This document shows, one piece after another, positions 1 through 10,295 of a stretch of 64,000 nucleotides of DNA. The notes under the pieces were generated by a model. The model was not told the origin of the DNA, did no database searches, and saw only the letters and a program-made list of their open reading frames with translations. Positions within the stretch are counted from its first letter, which is position 1; every line of letters starts with the position of its first letter. Origin of the DNA: Rhodobacteraceae bacterium HTCC2150 (lineage in GTDB: Bacteria; Pseudomonadota; Alphaproteobacteria; Rhodobacterales; Rhodobacteraceae); NCBI GenBank assembly GCA_000169395.1, contig AAXZ01000002.1, forward strand, positions 558,001 through 622,000, read 5' to 3'. Made by a program: the position numbers and the translations under genes.

Positions 1-3000
1 GTTCTTGGCGACCAGAGATTGTCCCCGCCAGTTTGACGACAGCCGCCCCGCCAGCGACCTTTTGTGTGGCCTCGTGCAACGTCATAACGCCGGAACGTTT
101 CAATGCCACCATGTAATCATCAAGTGGGTGACCAGAAAGATAAAACCCGATTGATGTGAATTCTTCACTTAGTCGTTCGGCAGGCAACCAATCATCACAA
201 GGTGTTAACCGAGGTTCCGGCAAATCATCGCCCGCTTCGCCAAACAATGAAACTTGGTTAGATGCGCGTTGTTCGTGGATCGCGGCGGAATAACTGACCA
301 AGGCGTCAAGGCTGCGAGATACCCGCGCGCGGTTGCGATCAAGTTCATCAAAAGCACCTGCGCGTGCCAACATTTCCATCGGCCGTTTCCCAACGCGTTT
401 CAGATCAGCACGACGTGCTAAATCAAACAGCGTAACGAATGGCTTGTCTCCACGCGCACCTGTAATCAAACGCATCGCCTCAACGCCGACGTTTTTCAGC
501 GCGCCCAGCGCGTAAACAACACGGCCCTCGGAAACAGAAAACACCGCGTCAGATCGGTTCACACAAGGTGGGATAATTTCGATACCCATACCACCACGAT
601 CCGTGGGTTTGCGAACCTCATCCGCATAAACCGCTAGCTTGTCTGTCAAATGCAAATCGCAGTTCATTACGCCTGCCATAAATTCGACCGGATGGTTCGC
701 CTTTAGCCAAGCTGTTTGATAACTAACAACCGCATAAGCCGCCGCGTGGGATTTGTTAAAGCCGTAGTTGGCAAACTTATCCAAAAGGTCCCAAACTTCG
801 CGGGCCTTCTTTTCGTCCACTCCATTTTCAGAGGAACCCTTGATGAATTTGGGTTTCTCTGCATCCATCGCTTCTTGCAGCTTTTTACCCATAGCGCGAC
901 GCAACAAATCAGCACCACCCAACGAGTAACCGGCCATTTCTTGAGCGATCTGCATCACTTGTTCCTGATAAACAATGATGCCCTGAGTTTCGTCCAAGAT
1001 GTGATCAATAGTTGGGTGCAACTTGTCACGTTCTGAAAGCCCGTTTTTCACCTCACAAAATTTTGGAATGTTTTCCATGGGGCCCGGACGATATAGAGCC
1101 ACAAGAGCAATAATATCCTCAATGCAATCCGGTTTCATCCGCCGAAGCGCATCCATCATGCCAGAGCTTTCCACTTGAAAAACGGCAATGGTTTTCGCGG
1201 CGGCATAAAGCTCATAGGACGCTTCATCATCCAACGGAATGGCATTGATATCGTTTTCAGTTCCCGCCAATGGCTCATAAAGTTGACGACCGTCAGCACC
1301 AACATGCAAGGAACGCCCTGAAGCCTTTATCAAATCGACGGCGTTTTGCACGATCGTCAGGGTTTTTAGGCCCAAAAAGTCAAACTTAACCAGTCCAGCT
1401 TGTTCCACCCATTTCATGTTGAATTGTGTGGCAGGCATGTCAGATCGTGGATCTTGATAGAGCGGCACAAGAGCATCCAAAGGACGATCCCCGATCACAA
1501 CACCCGCCGCGTGGGTTGATGCGTTTCGCAGCAATCCTTCAACCTGTTGGCCATAACGCAATAGGCGTTCAACCACCTCTTCGGCCTTAGCCTCTTCACG
1601 CAAACGGGGCTCATCTGCCAATGCTTTTTCAATCGAAACCGGTTTCACGCCTTCAACCGGGATCATTTTGGAAAGACGATCTACCTGCCCATAAGGCATT
1701 TGCAAAACACGGCCAACATCGCGCACCGCAGCTTTGGATAGCAACGCACCAAAAGTAATAATTTGCCCAACTTTATCGCGACCATATTTTTCCTGCACAT
1801 AGCGAATAACTTCTTCGCGTCGATCCATGCAAAAATCGATATCAAAGTCCGGCATTGAAACACGTTCGGGATTCAAAAATCGCTCAAACAGCAACGAATA
1901 TCGCAATGGGTCAAGATCGGTAATTGTAAGCGCATAAGCAACCAGACTACCCGCCCCAGAACCACGGCCCGGACCGACGGGAATTTCGTGATCTTTGGCC
2001 CATTTAATGAAATCCGCAACGATCAGGAAATAACCAGGGAACCCCATCCCCTCAATAATTCCCAGTTCAAAATCAAGACGTTTTTCGTATTCTTCAACCG
2101 ACGTTGCATGGGGAATGACTTCCAAACGTGCCTTTAGTCCAGCATGTGCTTGAAGGCGTAGTTCATCGACTTCGTCATCAGCAAATTTTGGCAAAATCGG
2201 ATCGCGTTTATAGGTCTTGAATGCGCACCGTTTGGCAATTTCAACCGTATTTTCAATAGCCTCCGGTAAATCAGCGAACAGTGTGATCATTTCCTGTTGG
2301 CTCTTGAAATAATGCTGATCTGTCAATTGGCGCCGCGAATCTAATTGGTCAACATAGGCACCTTGCGAAATACACATAAGTGCATCATGCGCCTCGAACA
2401 TTTCTGTATTGGGGAAATAGACATCATTGGTGGCAACCAATGGCAAATTCATCTCGTAAGCCATTTCGACAAAACCGCGTTCTGTTTTAGCCTCAGCTTG
2501 TTGCGGCCCTTCGGCACCAGGATGACGTTGCAATTCAACATAAAGCCGGTCACCAAAAACTTGTGCTAACTCTGACATCATTGCCTTGGCTGCGGGCAAA
2601 GACCCAGATTGCAACAATTGACCAATTGGTCCATCAGCCCCGCCCGTAAGGCAAATCAAACCATCATTATATTGGGCAACTTCTGCCATTGTTGCGCTTG
2701 GCAAAGCACCCGCTTTGTCCAAGTAAAGACAGGAATTCAACTTCATCAAGTTTTCATAACCAACTTCGTTCTGGGCAAGGAACACTAACGGCGCTGGCGC
2801 TGGGGGTGTTTCACCCCGCGCAACCTCCGCTGCAATATCCACCTGACAGCCAATAATCGGCTGAAGGCCCTCTTTGGCCAAAGTCTCTGAAACCTCTAAG
2901 GCAGCAAACAGATTGTTCGTATCCGTCAACGCAACGGCTGGCATATTTGATTTTTTAACAAGCCCGGCCAATTTTTTGACACGCATTGCCCCTTCTAAAA

Positions 3001-3052
3001 GGGAATACTCGGAATGCACGCGAAGATGGATGAATCGGGGATCATTGGTCAT
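1..3052 (-). CDS. dnaE: DNA polymerase III subunit alpha, C-terminus cut by window edge
   Basis: This is the catalytic polymerase subunit of the replicative DNA polymerase III holoenzyme in the cytoplasm. Reading leftwards from an ATG at 3052, about 1017 codons are open to the window edge, so roughly the last 150 residues of a normal alpha subunit (about 1150-1180 aa) lie outside. The N-terminus (M-T-N-D-P-R-F-I-H-L-R-V-H-S-E-Y-S) is the PHP-domain start. The polymerase active-site motif PDFDIDF lies near residue 400 and carries two of the catalytic aspartates. Further conserved blocks are GPGRGSGAGS, the ALYRPGPM block and the NKSHAAAY block. It is divergent from xdhA, with about 200 bp between them. 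Nothing suggests it is damaged. Confidence 0.97.
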   Translation of the reverse strand, partial: MTNDPRFIHLRVHSEYSLLEGAMRVKKLAGLVKKSNMPAVALTDTNNLFAALEVSETLAKEGLQPIIGCQVDIAAEVARGETPPAPAPLVFLAQNEVGYENLMKLNSCLYLDKAGALPSATMAEVAQYNDGLICLTGGADGPIGQLLQSGSLPAAKAMMSELAQVFGDRLYVELQRHPGAEGPQQAEAKTERGFVEMAYEMNLPLVATNDVYFPNTEMFEAHDALMCISQGAYVDQLDSRRQLTDQHYFKSQQEMITLFADLPEAIENTVEIAKRCAFKTYKRDPILPKFADDEVDELRLQAHAGLKARLEVIPHATSVEEYEKRLDFELGIIEGMGFPGYFLIVADFIKWAKDHEIPVGPGRGSGAGSLVAYALTITDLDPLRYSLLFERFLNPERVSMPDFDIDFCMDRREEVIRYVQEKYGRDKVGQIITFGALLSKAAVRDVGRVLQMPYGQVDRLSKMIPVEGVKPVSIEKALADEPRLREEAKAEEVVERLLRYGQQVEGLLRNASTHAAGVVIGDRPLDALVPLYQDPRSDMPATQFNMKWVEQAGLVKFDFLGLKTLTIVQNAVDLIKASGRSLHVGADGRQLYEPLAGTENDINAIPLDDEASYELYAAAKTIAVFQVESSGMMDALRRMKPDCIEDIIALVALYRPGPMENIPKFCEVKNGLSERDKLHPTIDHILDETQGIIVYQEQVMQIAQEMAGYSLGGADLLRRAMGKKLQEAMDAEKPKFIKGSSENGVDEKKAREVWDLLDKFANYGFNKSHAAAYAVVSYQTAWLKANHPVEFMAGVMNCDLHLTDKLAVYADEVRKPTDRGGMGIEIIPPCVNRSDAVFSVSEGRVVYALGALKNVGVEAMRLITGARGDKPFVTLFDLARRADLKRVGKRPMEMLARAGAFDELDRNRARVSRSLDALVSYSAAIHEQRASNQVSLFGEAGDDLPEPRLTPCDDWLPAERLSEEFTSIGFYLSGHPLDDYMVALKRSGVMTLHEATQKVAGGAAVVKLAGTISGRQE

Positions 3053-3251
3053 GATGCCAACTTAGGCAAAGCAATCGATGCTTGAAAGCCAAACCAACAG
3101 TCAACTTGAAATTTTATTTAAAGGGCTGGACAGAATCTCTTTTTCAGGGTTTTCTGAGATTGTGCAGAGCATGGCTCACGCATCTAAATTCATCGTTTTA
3201 CGCCACATCGGACGCTGAGGTTAGTAGGTAAAGAAGGTGGCGGATGACCAA

Positions 3252-4640
3252 ATGTCCGAGATCACGTTTCAATTGAACGGATCCCAGACCACTGTGCCGG
3301 TTACTTCTCCGACACAAACACTTCTGGATTTCTTACGAATTGATAAAGGGCTTTGCGGCACCAAAGAGGGCTGCAACGAAGGCGATTGCGGTGCTTGCAC
3401 GGTAATGATCGCGGATGAAAATGGCACGCGCGCCCTAAATGCGTGCATTTTGTTTATGCCGCAATTGGATGGCAAAGCCGTTGTAACCGTCGAGGGGCTG
3501 GCTGGCCCAGATAATACACCTCACCCTGTGCAAGCAGAAATAGTGACCCATCATGGCTCACAATGTGGATTTTGTACGCCTGGCTTTGTGATGTCTATGG
3601 CGACAGCACATGAAAACGATGCGAAAGATTTTGACAATCAACTGGCCGGAAATTTGTGCCGATGCACGGGCTATGCGCCAATTATAAAGGCAGCCGAGGC
3701 CGCCGCGAATGCCCCGCGACCAGAATGGATGGCCGATCTGATCGCCCCCCCGAGTTTGCCAAGCAAACGAGCAAGCGAGGCTGTGAGGATTGCGCAGCCA
3801 TCCTCGGCCGCCGAGCTTGGGCAGTGGTATTTAGAAAATCCTGAGGCAACATTGATTGCAGGCGCCACAGACGTTGGTCTTTGGATCACGAAACGCATGA
3901 TGACTTTGGATACGGTTGCTTTTTTAGGTGGCATCAAAGACATGAAGGCCATCGAATACGATGATGATGGCATGCATATTGGTGCTGGCGTCTCAGTCAG
4001 CGACTTTTTGACCGCCATAAAACCATTACATCCAGATTTCGGTGAAATGTTACGGCGCTTTGGGTCAACACAAGTACGTAATGCGGCGACGATTGGTGGA
4101 AATATTGCAAACGGTTCACCGATAGGTGACAGCCCCCCTGCCCTGATTGCCCTAAATGCGAAACTTCACTTACAAAAAGGCGACGAACAGCGCACGATTG
4201 CCTTGGAGGATTTCTTCATTTCCTATGGCAAACAAGATCGTCAAGTCGGTGAATTCGTGCGCGGCATAACAATCCCCAAACAAGTTGACCGACTGAAAGC
4301 CTACAAAATCTCAAAACGGTTTGATCAGGATATCTCTGCATTGTGTGGCTGTTTCAATATCATTGTTAATGATGGCAAAGTTACAGACGCGCGGATCGCT
4401 TTTGGTGGCATGGCAGCTACCCCCAAACGTGCGTCAAACGTCGAAAGCACCTTATTGAATGCGCCATGGAATGAGGAAACGGTGCGAGAAGCAATGGAAA
4501 AATTCGCGCTAGATTTCACGCCCCTAACCGATATGCGGGCCAGTGCCGAGTATCGCCTAGACACGGCAAAGAACCTATTACTTCGATACTTTTATGAAGA
4601 CACCGGCGTAAATACCCGTTTGTTATCGGTGACACCATGA
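3252..4640 (+). CDS. xdhA: Xanthine dehydrogenase small subunit (FeS/FAD)
   Basis: This is the electron-transfer subunit of xanthine dehydrogenase, which oxidises hypoxanthine to xanthine and urate with NAD+. I use the ATG at 3252 because M-S-E-I-T-F fits the family N-terminus; an in-frame GTG at 3237 would add five residues. The order is a plant-type [2Fe-2S] domain (cysteines 41, 46, 49 and 65, in G-C-N-E-G-D-C-G-A-C), a helical [2Fe-2S] domain (QCGFCTPG near 105-108 and LCRCTG near 136-138), then an FAD-binding domain (AGATDVGL; V-R-N-A-A-T-I-G-G-N) and a CO-dehydrogenase flavoprotein C-terminal domain. At 462 aa it is the normal bacterial XdhA size. Its stop overlaps the xdhB start (ATGA), so the two are translationally coupled. 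Confidence 0.96.
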   Translation: MSEITFQLNGSQTTVPVTSPTQTLLDFLRIDKGLCGTKEGCNEGDCGACTVMIADENGTRALNACILFMPQLDGKAVVTVEGLAGPDNTPHPVQAEIVTHHGSQCGFCTPGFVMSMATAHENDAKDFDNQLAGNLCRCTGYAPIIKAAEAAANAPRPEWMADLIAPPSLPSKRASEAVRIAQPSSAAELGQWYLENPEATLIAGATDVGLWITKRMMTLDTVAFLGGIKDMKAIEYDDDGMHIGAGVSVSDFLTAIKPLHPDFGEMLRRFGSTQVRNAATIGGNIANGSPIGDSPPALIALNAKLHLQKGDEQRTIALEDFFISYGKQDRQVGEFVRGITIPKQVDRLKAYKISKRFDQDISALCGCFNIIVNDGKVTDARIAFGGMAATPKRASNVESTLLNAPWNEETVREAMEKFALDFTPLTDMRASAEYRLDTAKNLLLRYFYEDTGVNTRLLSVTP

Positions 4641-6931
4641 GTGTTTCAAAACCCCTTGCCCATGACACCGCCCCTTTACATGTGAATGGTGCAGCGCGTT
4701 ATGTTGATGACATTCCGCTGCCTGCAAACGCGGTTCATCTCGCATTTGGTTGGTCACCCATTGCTCGGGGCGAATTCACCGCTTTAGATCTTTCGCAAGT
4801 GAAAGCAGCAGATGGTGTAATCACTGTTTTAACGGCCAATGATTTACCTGGCGAAAATGACACATCCCCGTCCGCTCATGATGAACCACTTCTTTCAACA
4901 GGTGCGTTACATTTCAAAGGCCAACCCATTTTCATTGTGGCCGCCACAAGCCACCATGCGGCGCGACGTGCGGCCAAACTTGCGAAAATCGAAGTCAACG
5001 AAACTGATCCCATCCTAACCATTGAGGCGGCACTTGCTGCCAATAGTCGATTTGAGGATGGCCCAGTCATTTGGTCAAAAGGCGATAGTGATAGAGCCCT
5101 TGCAAAATCAAAAAATGAGCTTTCTGGATCATTACCATTTGGTGGCCAAGAGCATTTTTATCTAGAAGGGCAAGCCGCGGCCGCACTTCCGGGTGAAAAT
5201 GGGGATGTATTGGTACATTCATCAACCCAGCATCCGACAGAAATCCAACATAAAGTGGCCCATGCCCTAAACATCCCCATGAATGCGGTTCGTGTTGAGG
5301 TTCGGCGCATGGGTGGTGGCTTTGGTGGCAAAGAAAGCCAAGGAAACGCCCTTGCCGTCGCGTGTGCAGTAGTTGCCACCAAATTAAACCGACCTGCAAA
5401 AATGCGCTATGATCGCGACGATGATATGATCATCACCGGTAAACGCCATGACGGGCGCATTGATTATCGTGTTGGATATGACGAAAACGGCCTGATTACG
5501 GGGCTGGAATTTGAACACTATATCCGCTGTGGGTGGTCCCAAGATTTGTCTCTGCCTGTGGCCGATCGTGCGATGCTACATTCCGATAATGCGTATCACC
5601 TCAAAGACGTCAAGATCACCTCGCATCGACTGAAAACCAACACCCAAAGCGCCACGGCCTATCGCGGATTTGGCGGCCCACAGGGTATGATCGGCATTGA
5701 ACGCGTAATGGATGAGATTGCCTTTGCCCTCGGCATTGATCCTCTTGCCGTGCGCCGCGCCAATTTTTATGCTGATGCCCCAACAAAACCACGTCAAACA
5801 ACGCCTTATGGCATGACGGTTGAAGACGGCATAATCAATGCTTTGGTGGAAAAGCTAGCCAATTCCGCTGAATATGACGAACGGCGTAAGTCGGTTGCAA
5901 AATGGAACGCTGAAAACCCAATTCTAAAACGTGGCCTTGCCCTGACACCTGTTAAATTTGGCATTAGCTTTACCCTAACCCATCTTAATCAAGCGGGCGC
6001 ATTGGTCCACGTTTACCAAGACGGGTCCATTCATTTGAATCATGGCGGCACGGAAATGGGCCAAGGTCTTTTCCAAAAAGTCGCACAGGTTGCCGCCAGT
6101 CGGTTTGGTGTGGATGTTTCAAACATCAAAATTACAGCAACGGATACGGCCAAAGTTCCCAACACATCCGCAACGGCGGCGTCATCGGGGTCAGACTTGA
6201 ATGGCATGGCCGTCCAAGCCGCGTGTGATACCATAAAAGGACGCATCGCTTCATTCCTTGCCAACCAATTTGGTGTCAAAGCCGCAACGGTCAAGTTTGC
6301 AAACGGGTTGGTTAGTGCGGGCGGTGAAACGATGCCTTTCGCCAAAGCCGCGCAACGCGCATATGAAGCGCGGGTTAGTCTGTCAGCGACGGGGTTTTAC
6401 AAGACCCCGAAAATTCGCTGGGATCGGGTTCGTGGCCAAGGTCGCCCCTTCCTTTACTTTGCTTATGGGGCATCGATTTCCGAGGTTTTGATTGATCGCC
6501 TGACGGGTGAAAATCGTATTTTGCGCACAGATATTTTGCACGATTGCGGCACATCCCTAAATCCTGCCCTTGATCGCGGCCAAATCGAAGGCGGATTTGT
6601 TCAAGGCGCTGGCTGGGTTTCGATGGAAGAATTGGTTTGGGATGACAAGGGTGATTTAAAAACCCATGCACCCAGTACCTATAAAATTCCCGCCTGTAGC
6701 GATCGCCCAATGGTATTCAACGTCGATCTTTGGCAGGGTGAAAATCGCGAAGACACTGTCTATCGTTCAAAGGCGGTGGGCGAGCCGCCGTTCATGTTGG
6801 GTCTTTCTGTACTGGCGGCCTTGTCTGATGCTGTGGCCGCCTGTGGTGATGGAACTGTTTATCCAAATCTTGATGCCCCCGCCACACCCGAGGCAATTTT
6901 GCGTGCGGTTACCGGTCAGGAAAACACATGA
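4637..6931 (+). CDS. xdhB: Xanthine dehydrogenase molybdopterin subunit
   Basis: This is the molybdenum-cofactor subunit that hydroxylates the purine. The 764 aa length is typical of bacterial XdhB. GGGFGGKE (226-233) ends in Glu233, and D-R-A-M-L-H carries Arg311. By spacing these match bovine Glu802 and Arg880, which orient xanthine and are replaced in aldehyde oxidases, so a purine substrate is well supported. AYRGFGGPQG is a cofactor loop, and Glu716 in VGEPPF is the expected catalytic base (bovine Glu1261). The gene overlaps xdhA by 4 bp and xdhC by 4 bp. Residue equivalences were made by eye from memory of the family. Confidence 0.96.
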   Translation: MSVSKPLAHDTAPLHVNGAARYVDDIPLPANAVHLAFGWSPIARGEFTALDLSQVKAADGVITVLTANDLPGENDTSPSAHDEPLLSTGALHFKGQPIFIVAATSHHAARRAAKLAKIEVNETDPILTIEAALAANSRFEDGPVIWSKGDSDRALAKSKNELSGSLPFGGQEHFYLEGQAAAALPGENGDVLVHSSTQHPTEIQHKVAHALNIPMNAVRVEVRRMGGGFGGKESQGNALAVACAVVATKLNRPAKMRYDRDDDMIITGKRHDGRIDYRVGYDENGLITGLEFEHYIRCGWSQDLSLPVADRAMLHSDNAYHLKDVKITSHRLKTNTQSATAYRGFGGPQGMIGIERVMDEIAFALGIDPLAVRRANFYADAPTKPRQTTPYGMTVEDGIINALVEKLANSAEYDERRKSVAKWNAENPILKRGLALTPVKFGISFTLTHLNQAGALVHVYQDGSIHLNHGGTEMGQGLFQKVAQVAASRFGVDVSNIKITATDTAKVPNTSATAASSGSDLNGMAVQAACDTIKGRIASFLANQFGVKAATVKFANGLVSAGGETMPFAKAAQRAYEARVSLSATGFYKTPKIRWDRVRGQGRPFLYFAYGASISEVLIDRLTGENRILRTDILHDCGTSLNPALDRGQIEGGFVQGAGWVSMEELVWDDKGDLKTHAPSTYKIPACSDRPMVFNVDLWQGENREDTVYRSKAVGEPPFMLGLSVLAALSDAVAACGDGTVYPNLDAPATPEAILRAVTGQENT

Positions 6932-7677
6932 CGCAGAAAGTAATCGAAATCTCGATCCTTTCAACCAAGGGATCAACACCGCGCAACAGTGGCACAACCA
7001 TGCAAATTACCCCGACGGGGCAAAGCGGTACTATTGGTGGCGGACAGCTAGAACTACAGGCCACCCAAAAAGCCCGTAAAATGCTGTCTGACGGTCAGAC
7101 CTCGTTTGAAGAGGTGATCACATTGGGTGCCAATTGCGGCCAATGTTGCGGCGGGCAAGTGCGTTTGAATTATCAAGAAAACACTGAAAGCAAAGCTGTT
7201 CCCAAAAGTCCAATTTGGATTTTCGGCGCCGGCCACGTCGGTCGCGCCATTGCCGCGACGCTGTCATCTATTGGAAGGTTTGACGTGACTGTGGTTGATC
7301 CTCGACAAGATTGGCTATTGGGTGTTGATGGCGCGCCAATGCTTGCCCAAGATTCAGTCGCGACAATACCTTTGGTTCCACAAGACGCACAAATTTTCAT
7401 TCTAACCCATTCCCATGATCTGGACTTAACCCTTTGTCATGCAGCGCTAAAACGAGATATTGCAGGCATACATCTCATCGGGTCTGCCACCAAATGGGAA
7501 CGGTTCAAACGTCGCCTTCGGGCGATGGGATCAGAACCATCAAGAATTATCTGCCCAATCGGTGATACACGACTTGGCAAAGAGCCGATGGAAATTGCAC
7601 TAGGCGTTGCCCACAAGTTACTGATAGATCAGGCAGCAACCATCACTGAATCTCAACCCACAAAGGCCATAGCATGA
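6928..7677 (+). CDS. xdhC: Xanthine dehydrogenase accessory protein XdhC
   Basis: XdhC binds molybdenum cofactor, supports its sulfuration and inserts it into XdhB; it is not part of the mature enzyme. The N-terminal domain shows K-G-S-T-P-R-N-S-G, IGGGQLE and the cysteine motif NCGQCCGG. The C-terminal half is a Rossmann-like domain opening with FGAGHVGRAIA and containing LTHSHDLDL. At 249 aa it is shorter than some homologues. It begins inside the xdhB stop (ATGA), and no in-frame upstream start is needed. Its own stop again overlaps the next gene (ATGA at 7674), tying enzyme maturation to the transporter genes in one transcript. Confidence 0.93.
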   Translation: MTQKVIEISILSTKGSTPRNSGTTMQITPTGQSGTIGGGQLELQATQKARKMLSDGQTSFEEVITLGANCGQCCGGQVRLNYQENTESKAVPKSPIWIFGAGHVGRAIAATLSSIGRFDVTVVDPRQDWLLGVDGAPMLAQDSVATIPLVPQDAQIFILTHSHDLDLTLCHAALKRDIAGIHLIGSATKWERFKRRLRAMGSEPSRIICPIGDTRLGKEPMEIALGVAHKLLIDQAATITESQPTKAIA

Positions 7678-9179
7678 GTGATCTTCTGTTAGATATCAAA
7701 GGATTGACCAAAGCCTACCCAGGTGTCGTCGCCAATGATGATGTTTCATTTTCAATTCAAAAAGGCGAAGTACACGCCCTTTTGGGCGAAAACGGCGCGG
7801 GTAAATCCACTTTGGTGAAAATGATCTATGGTTTGGTGCGACCAGACAAAGGCGACATGCAGCTAAAGGCTGCAACTTTTGCCCCACAAGAGCCGCGCGC
7901 GGCCCGTGCATCCGGCGTGGCGATGGTCTTTCAACATTTCAGCTTGTTTGATGCCCTAAATGTTGCTGAAAACATTGCCTTGGGCATGGAAAACCCACCC
8001 AAACAACGTGAATTGGCCAAACGCATTACCGAGGTTTCACAGGCATACGGCCTTCCACTTGATCCAACGCGTATGGTCGGCGATTTGTCTGCTGGTGAGC
8101 GTCAACGCGTGGAAATCATTCGCTGTCTATTACAAGATCCCAGCCTTTTGATCATGGATGAACCAACCTCTGTTCTGACCCCTCAAGAAGTTGAGGTTTT
8201 ATTCAAAACACTTCGCAAATTGCGCGAAGAAGGTACTTCGATCTTGTACATTTCTCACAAACTCGAAGAAATTCGTGCGATCTGTGATGCCGCAACAATT
8301 TTGCGACGGGGTAAAGTCGTGGCAACCTCGGACCCCAAAACCGCCTCTGCACGTGAATTGGCAGAATTAATGGTCGGTTCAACGCTACACCAACCAGAAA
8401 GAGCGACCCAAGAACTTGGCGACGTCATGCTTGAGGTCAACGATCTTTCAACGGCATCTGCATCCCCTTTTGGAACGTCGCTAAAATCCATCAATCTAAA
8501 GGTCCGCAAGGGCGAAGTTTTGGGTGTTGGTGGTGTCGCGGGCAATGGTCAAGACGAATTGCTTGCCGCCCTTTCTGGTGAAAGCCTTTCCAGTGCAAAT
8601 TCTGTTATTATTGACGGCAATCCCATCGGCAATCTTGGCCCGAATGACAGACGTCACATTGGCGTTCTATCCGCACCCGAGGAACGCCTTGGCCATGCGG
8701 CAGCGCCAGACATGAGCCTGACTGAAAATGCATTATTGACAGGTTCCAAACGCGAAAACCTTGCCGAAAACGGTTTTATCAATTGGGGGAAAACGCGTGA
8801 ATTTGCCGAAAAAATCATAAGTGATTTTGACGTGCGAACACCGGGGCCAAGTCATGTGGCACGATCATTGTCAGGCGGTAATTTGCAAAAATTCGTCATT
8901 GGACGCGAAATTTTACAGCGTCCCGAAGTGTTGGTCGTAAATCAACCTACATGGGGTGTTGATGCCGCTGCGGCTGCCGATATTCGGCAAGCATTGCTAG
9001 ATTTGGCGGCAGCGGGGACCGCTCTGGTGGTTATATCCCAAGATTTGGATGAATTGATGGAAATTTCCACCAATTTTGCAGCACTTCATCATGGGCATCT
9101 CAGTGAAACGCGCCCCTGTAAGGGGCTGACAGTGGACGAAATCGGATTGATGTTAGGTGGTGCCGATGCTGCTGCTTAA
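7674..9179 (+). CDS. Nucleoside-type ABC transporter, duplicated ATP-binding protein
   Basis: This is a double-ATPase subunit of the kind that works with BMP-family binding proteins (B. subtilis NupO/YufO type). The first half has Walker A GENGAGKST (about 38-46), signature LSAGERQRVEI and Walker B LLIMDEPTSVL. The second half has a degenerate Walker A (GVAGNGQDELL) but an intact signature (LSGGNLQKFVIGRE) and VVNQPTWGVD, which is normal for this class. At 501 aa it has the usual length. The start codon overlaps the xdhC stop. Placement after xdhABC suggests import of purines or purine nucleosides; the substrate is inferred from context, not from the ATPase itself. Confidence 0.92.
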   Translation: MSDLLLDIKGLTKAYPGVVANDDVSFSIQKGEVHALLGENGAGKSTLVKMIYGLVRPDKGDMQLKAATFAPQEPRAARASGVAMVFQHFSLFDALNVAENIALGMENPPKQRELAKRITEVSQAYGLPLDPTRMVGDLSAGERQRVEIIRCLLQDPSLLIMDEPTSVLTPQEVEVLFKTLRKLREEGTSILYISHKLEEIRAICDAATILRRGKVVATSDPKTASARELAELMVGSTLHQPERATQELGDVMLEVNDLSTASASPFGTSLKSINLKVRKGEVLGVGGVAGNGQDELLAALSGESLSSANSVIIDGNPIGNLGPNDRRHIGVLSAPEERLGHAAAPDMSLTENALLTGSKRENLAENGFINWGKTREFAEKIISDFDVRTPGPSHVARSLSGGNLQKFVIGREILQRPEVLVVNQPTWGVDAAAAADIRQALLDLAAAGTALVVISQDLDELMEISTNFAALHHGHLSETRPCKGLTVDEIGLMLGGADAAA

Positions 9180-9209
9180 TTTAATGAAAAATTCAAAGAG
9201 GGTTCTAAG

Positions 9210-10295
9210 ATGATCCATCTGGAAAAACGCGCAGAACCGTCAAAAACTTGGACTGCATTCACCCCCGTTTTGGCGGTAATACTGACAATGATTGCCGGTG
9301 GATTGATGTTTGCTGCCCTTGGCAAAGATCCATTCGAAGCCCTACGAACAATTTTCTATGATCCGCTATTTAGCGAACAATTTTCTGCATATTCCCGCCC
9401 TCAGCTACTGGTGAAAGCGGGACCATTAATCCTTATCGCCATCGGCCTTTCATTAGGTTTTCGTGCTGGAATTTGGAACATTGGCGCGGAAGGCCAATAC
9501 ATCATCGGCGCGATTTGTGGTGCGGCAGTGGGTCTGGCCCTATATCCATCACAAAGCTGGCTGATCTATCCCGTAATGATCTTGGCGGGCGCATTTGGCG
9601 GCTGGGCATGGGCTATGATCCCCGCCATTCTAAAAACCCGGTTTAATACCAATGAAATTTTGGTTTCCTTGTTACTCGTGTATGTCGCCGAACAATTGTT
9701 GGCGTCGATGGCCCTATCCACATTGCGTAATCCTGAAGGAAACGGTTTTCCGGGATCACGGAACCTATCACAGCATTGGGCAACCTCAAATCCAGAGTTG
9801 ATCTCAGGCACTGGTATGCACATCGGCGTTTTGTTCGGCTTCATTGCGGTCATAATGGCCTACATCATGTTGAATAAACACATGTTAGGTTTTCAAATCC
9901 GACTGACAGGAGAAAGCCCACGTGCGGCCCAGTTTGCAGGTGTTAATCCAACAAGACTTATCTTGATTTGTCTCGGGACATCCGGCGCACTAGCTGGCCT
10001 CGCCGGCTTGTTTGAGGTGTCTGGTCCAGCCGGTCAAGTCAGCATCGATTTCAATGTTGGCTACGGGTTTACCGCCATCATTGTTGCCTTCTTGGGGCGT
10101 TTACACCCTGTCGGCATTTTGTTGGCAGGTTTACTTATGGCATTAACTTATATCGGCGGAGAGCTGGCGCAATTTATGTTGGGCCTACCAGGTGCATCAA
10201 TTCAAGCCTTTCAAGGCATGCTGCTATTCTTCTTGCTAGGTGTCGATGTCTTAACGAATTTTAGAATTCGTATCGGTCATGGAGGAAAAAAATAA
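9210..10295 (+). CDS. Nucleoside-type ABC transporter permease 1
   Basis: This is an inner-membrane permease of the BPD_transp_2 family (NupP/YufP type), 361 aa with about eight to ten hydrophobic segments. The family signature NIGAEGQY follows a membrane segment near residue 90. A good ribosome site (AGAGGG) precedes the ATG. The first membrane segment starts near residue 16, after a short polar N-terminus, as usual. It ends in TAATG, overlapping the next permease by one base. It should form the heteromeric channel with that second permease and be powered by the ATPase encoded at 7674-9179. Confidence 0.92.
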   Translation: MIHLEKRAEPSKTWTAFTPVLAVILTMIAGGLMFAALGKDPFEALRTIFYDPLFSEQFSAYSRPQLLVKAGPLILIAIGLSLGFRAGIWNIGAEGQYIIGAICGAAVGLALYPSQSWLIYPVMILAGAFGGWAWAMIPAILKTRFNTNEILVSLLLVYVAEQLLASMALSTLRNPEGNGFPGSRNLSQHWATSNPELISGTGMHIGVLFGFIAVIMAYIMLNKHMLGFQIRLTGESPRAAQFAGVNPTRLILICLGTSGALAGLAGLFEVSGPAGQVSIDFNVGYGFTAIIVAFLGRLHPVGILLAGLLMALTYIGGELAQFMLGLPGASIQAFQGMLLFFLLGVDVLTNFRIRIGHGGKK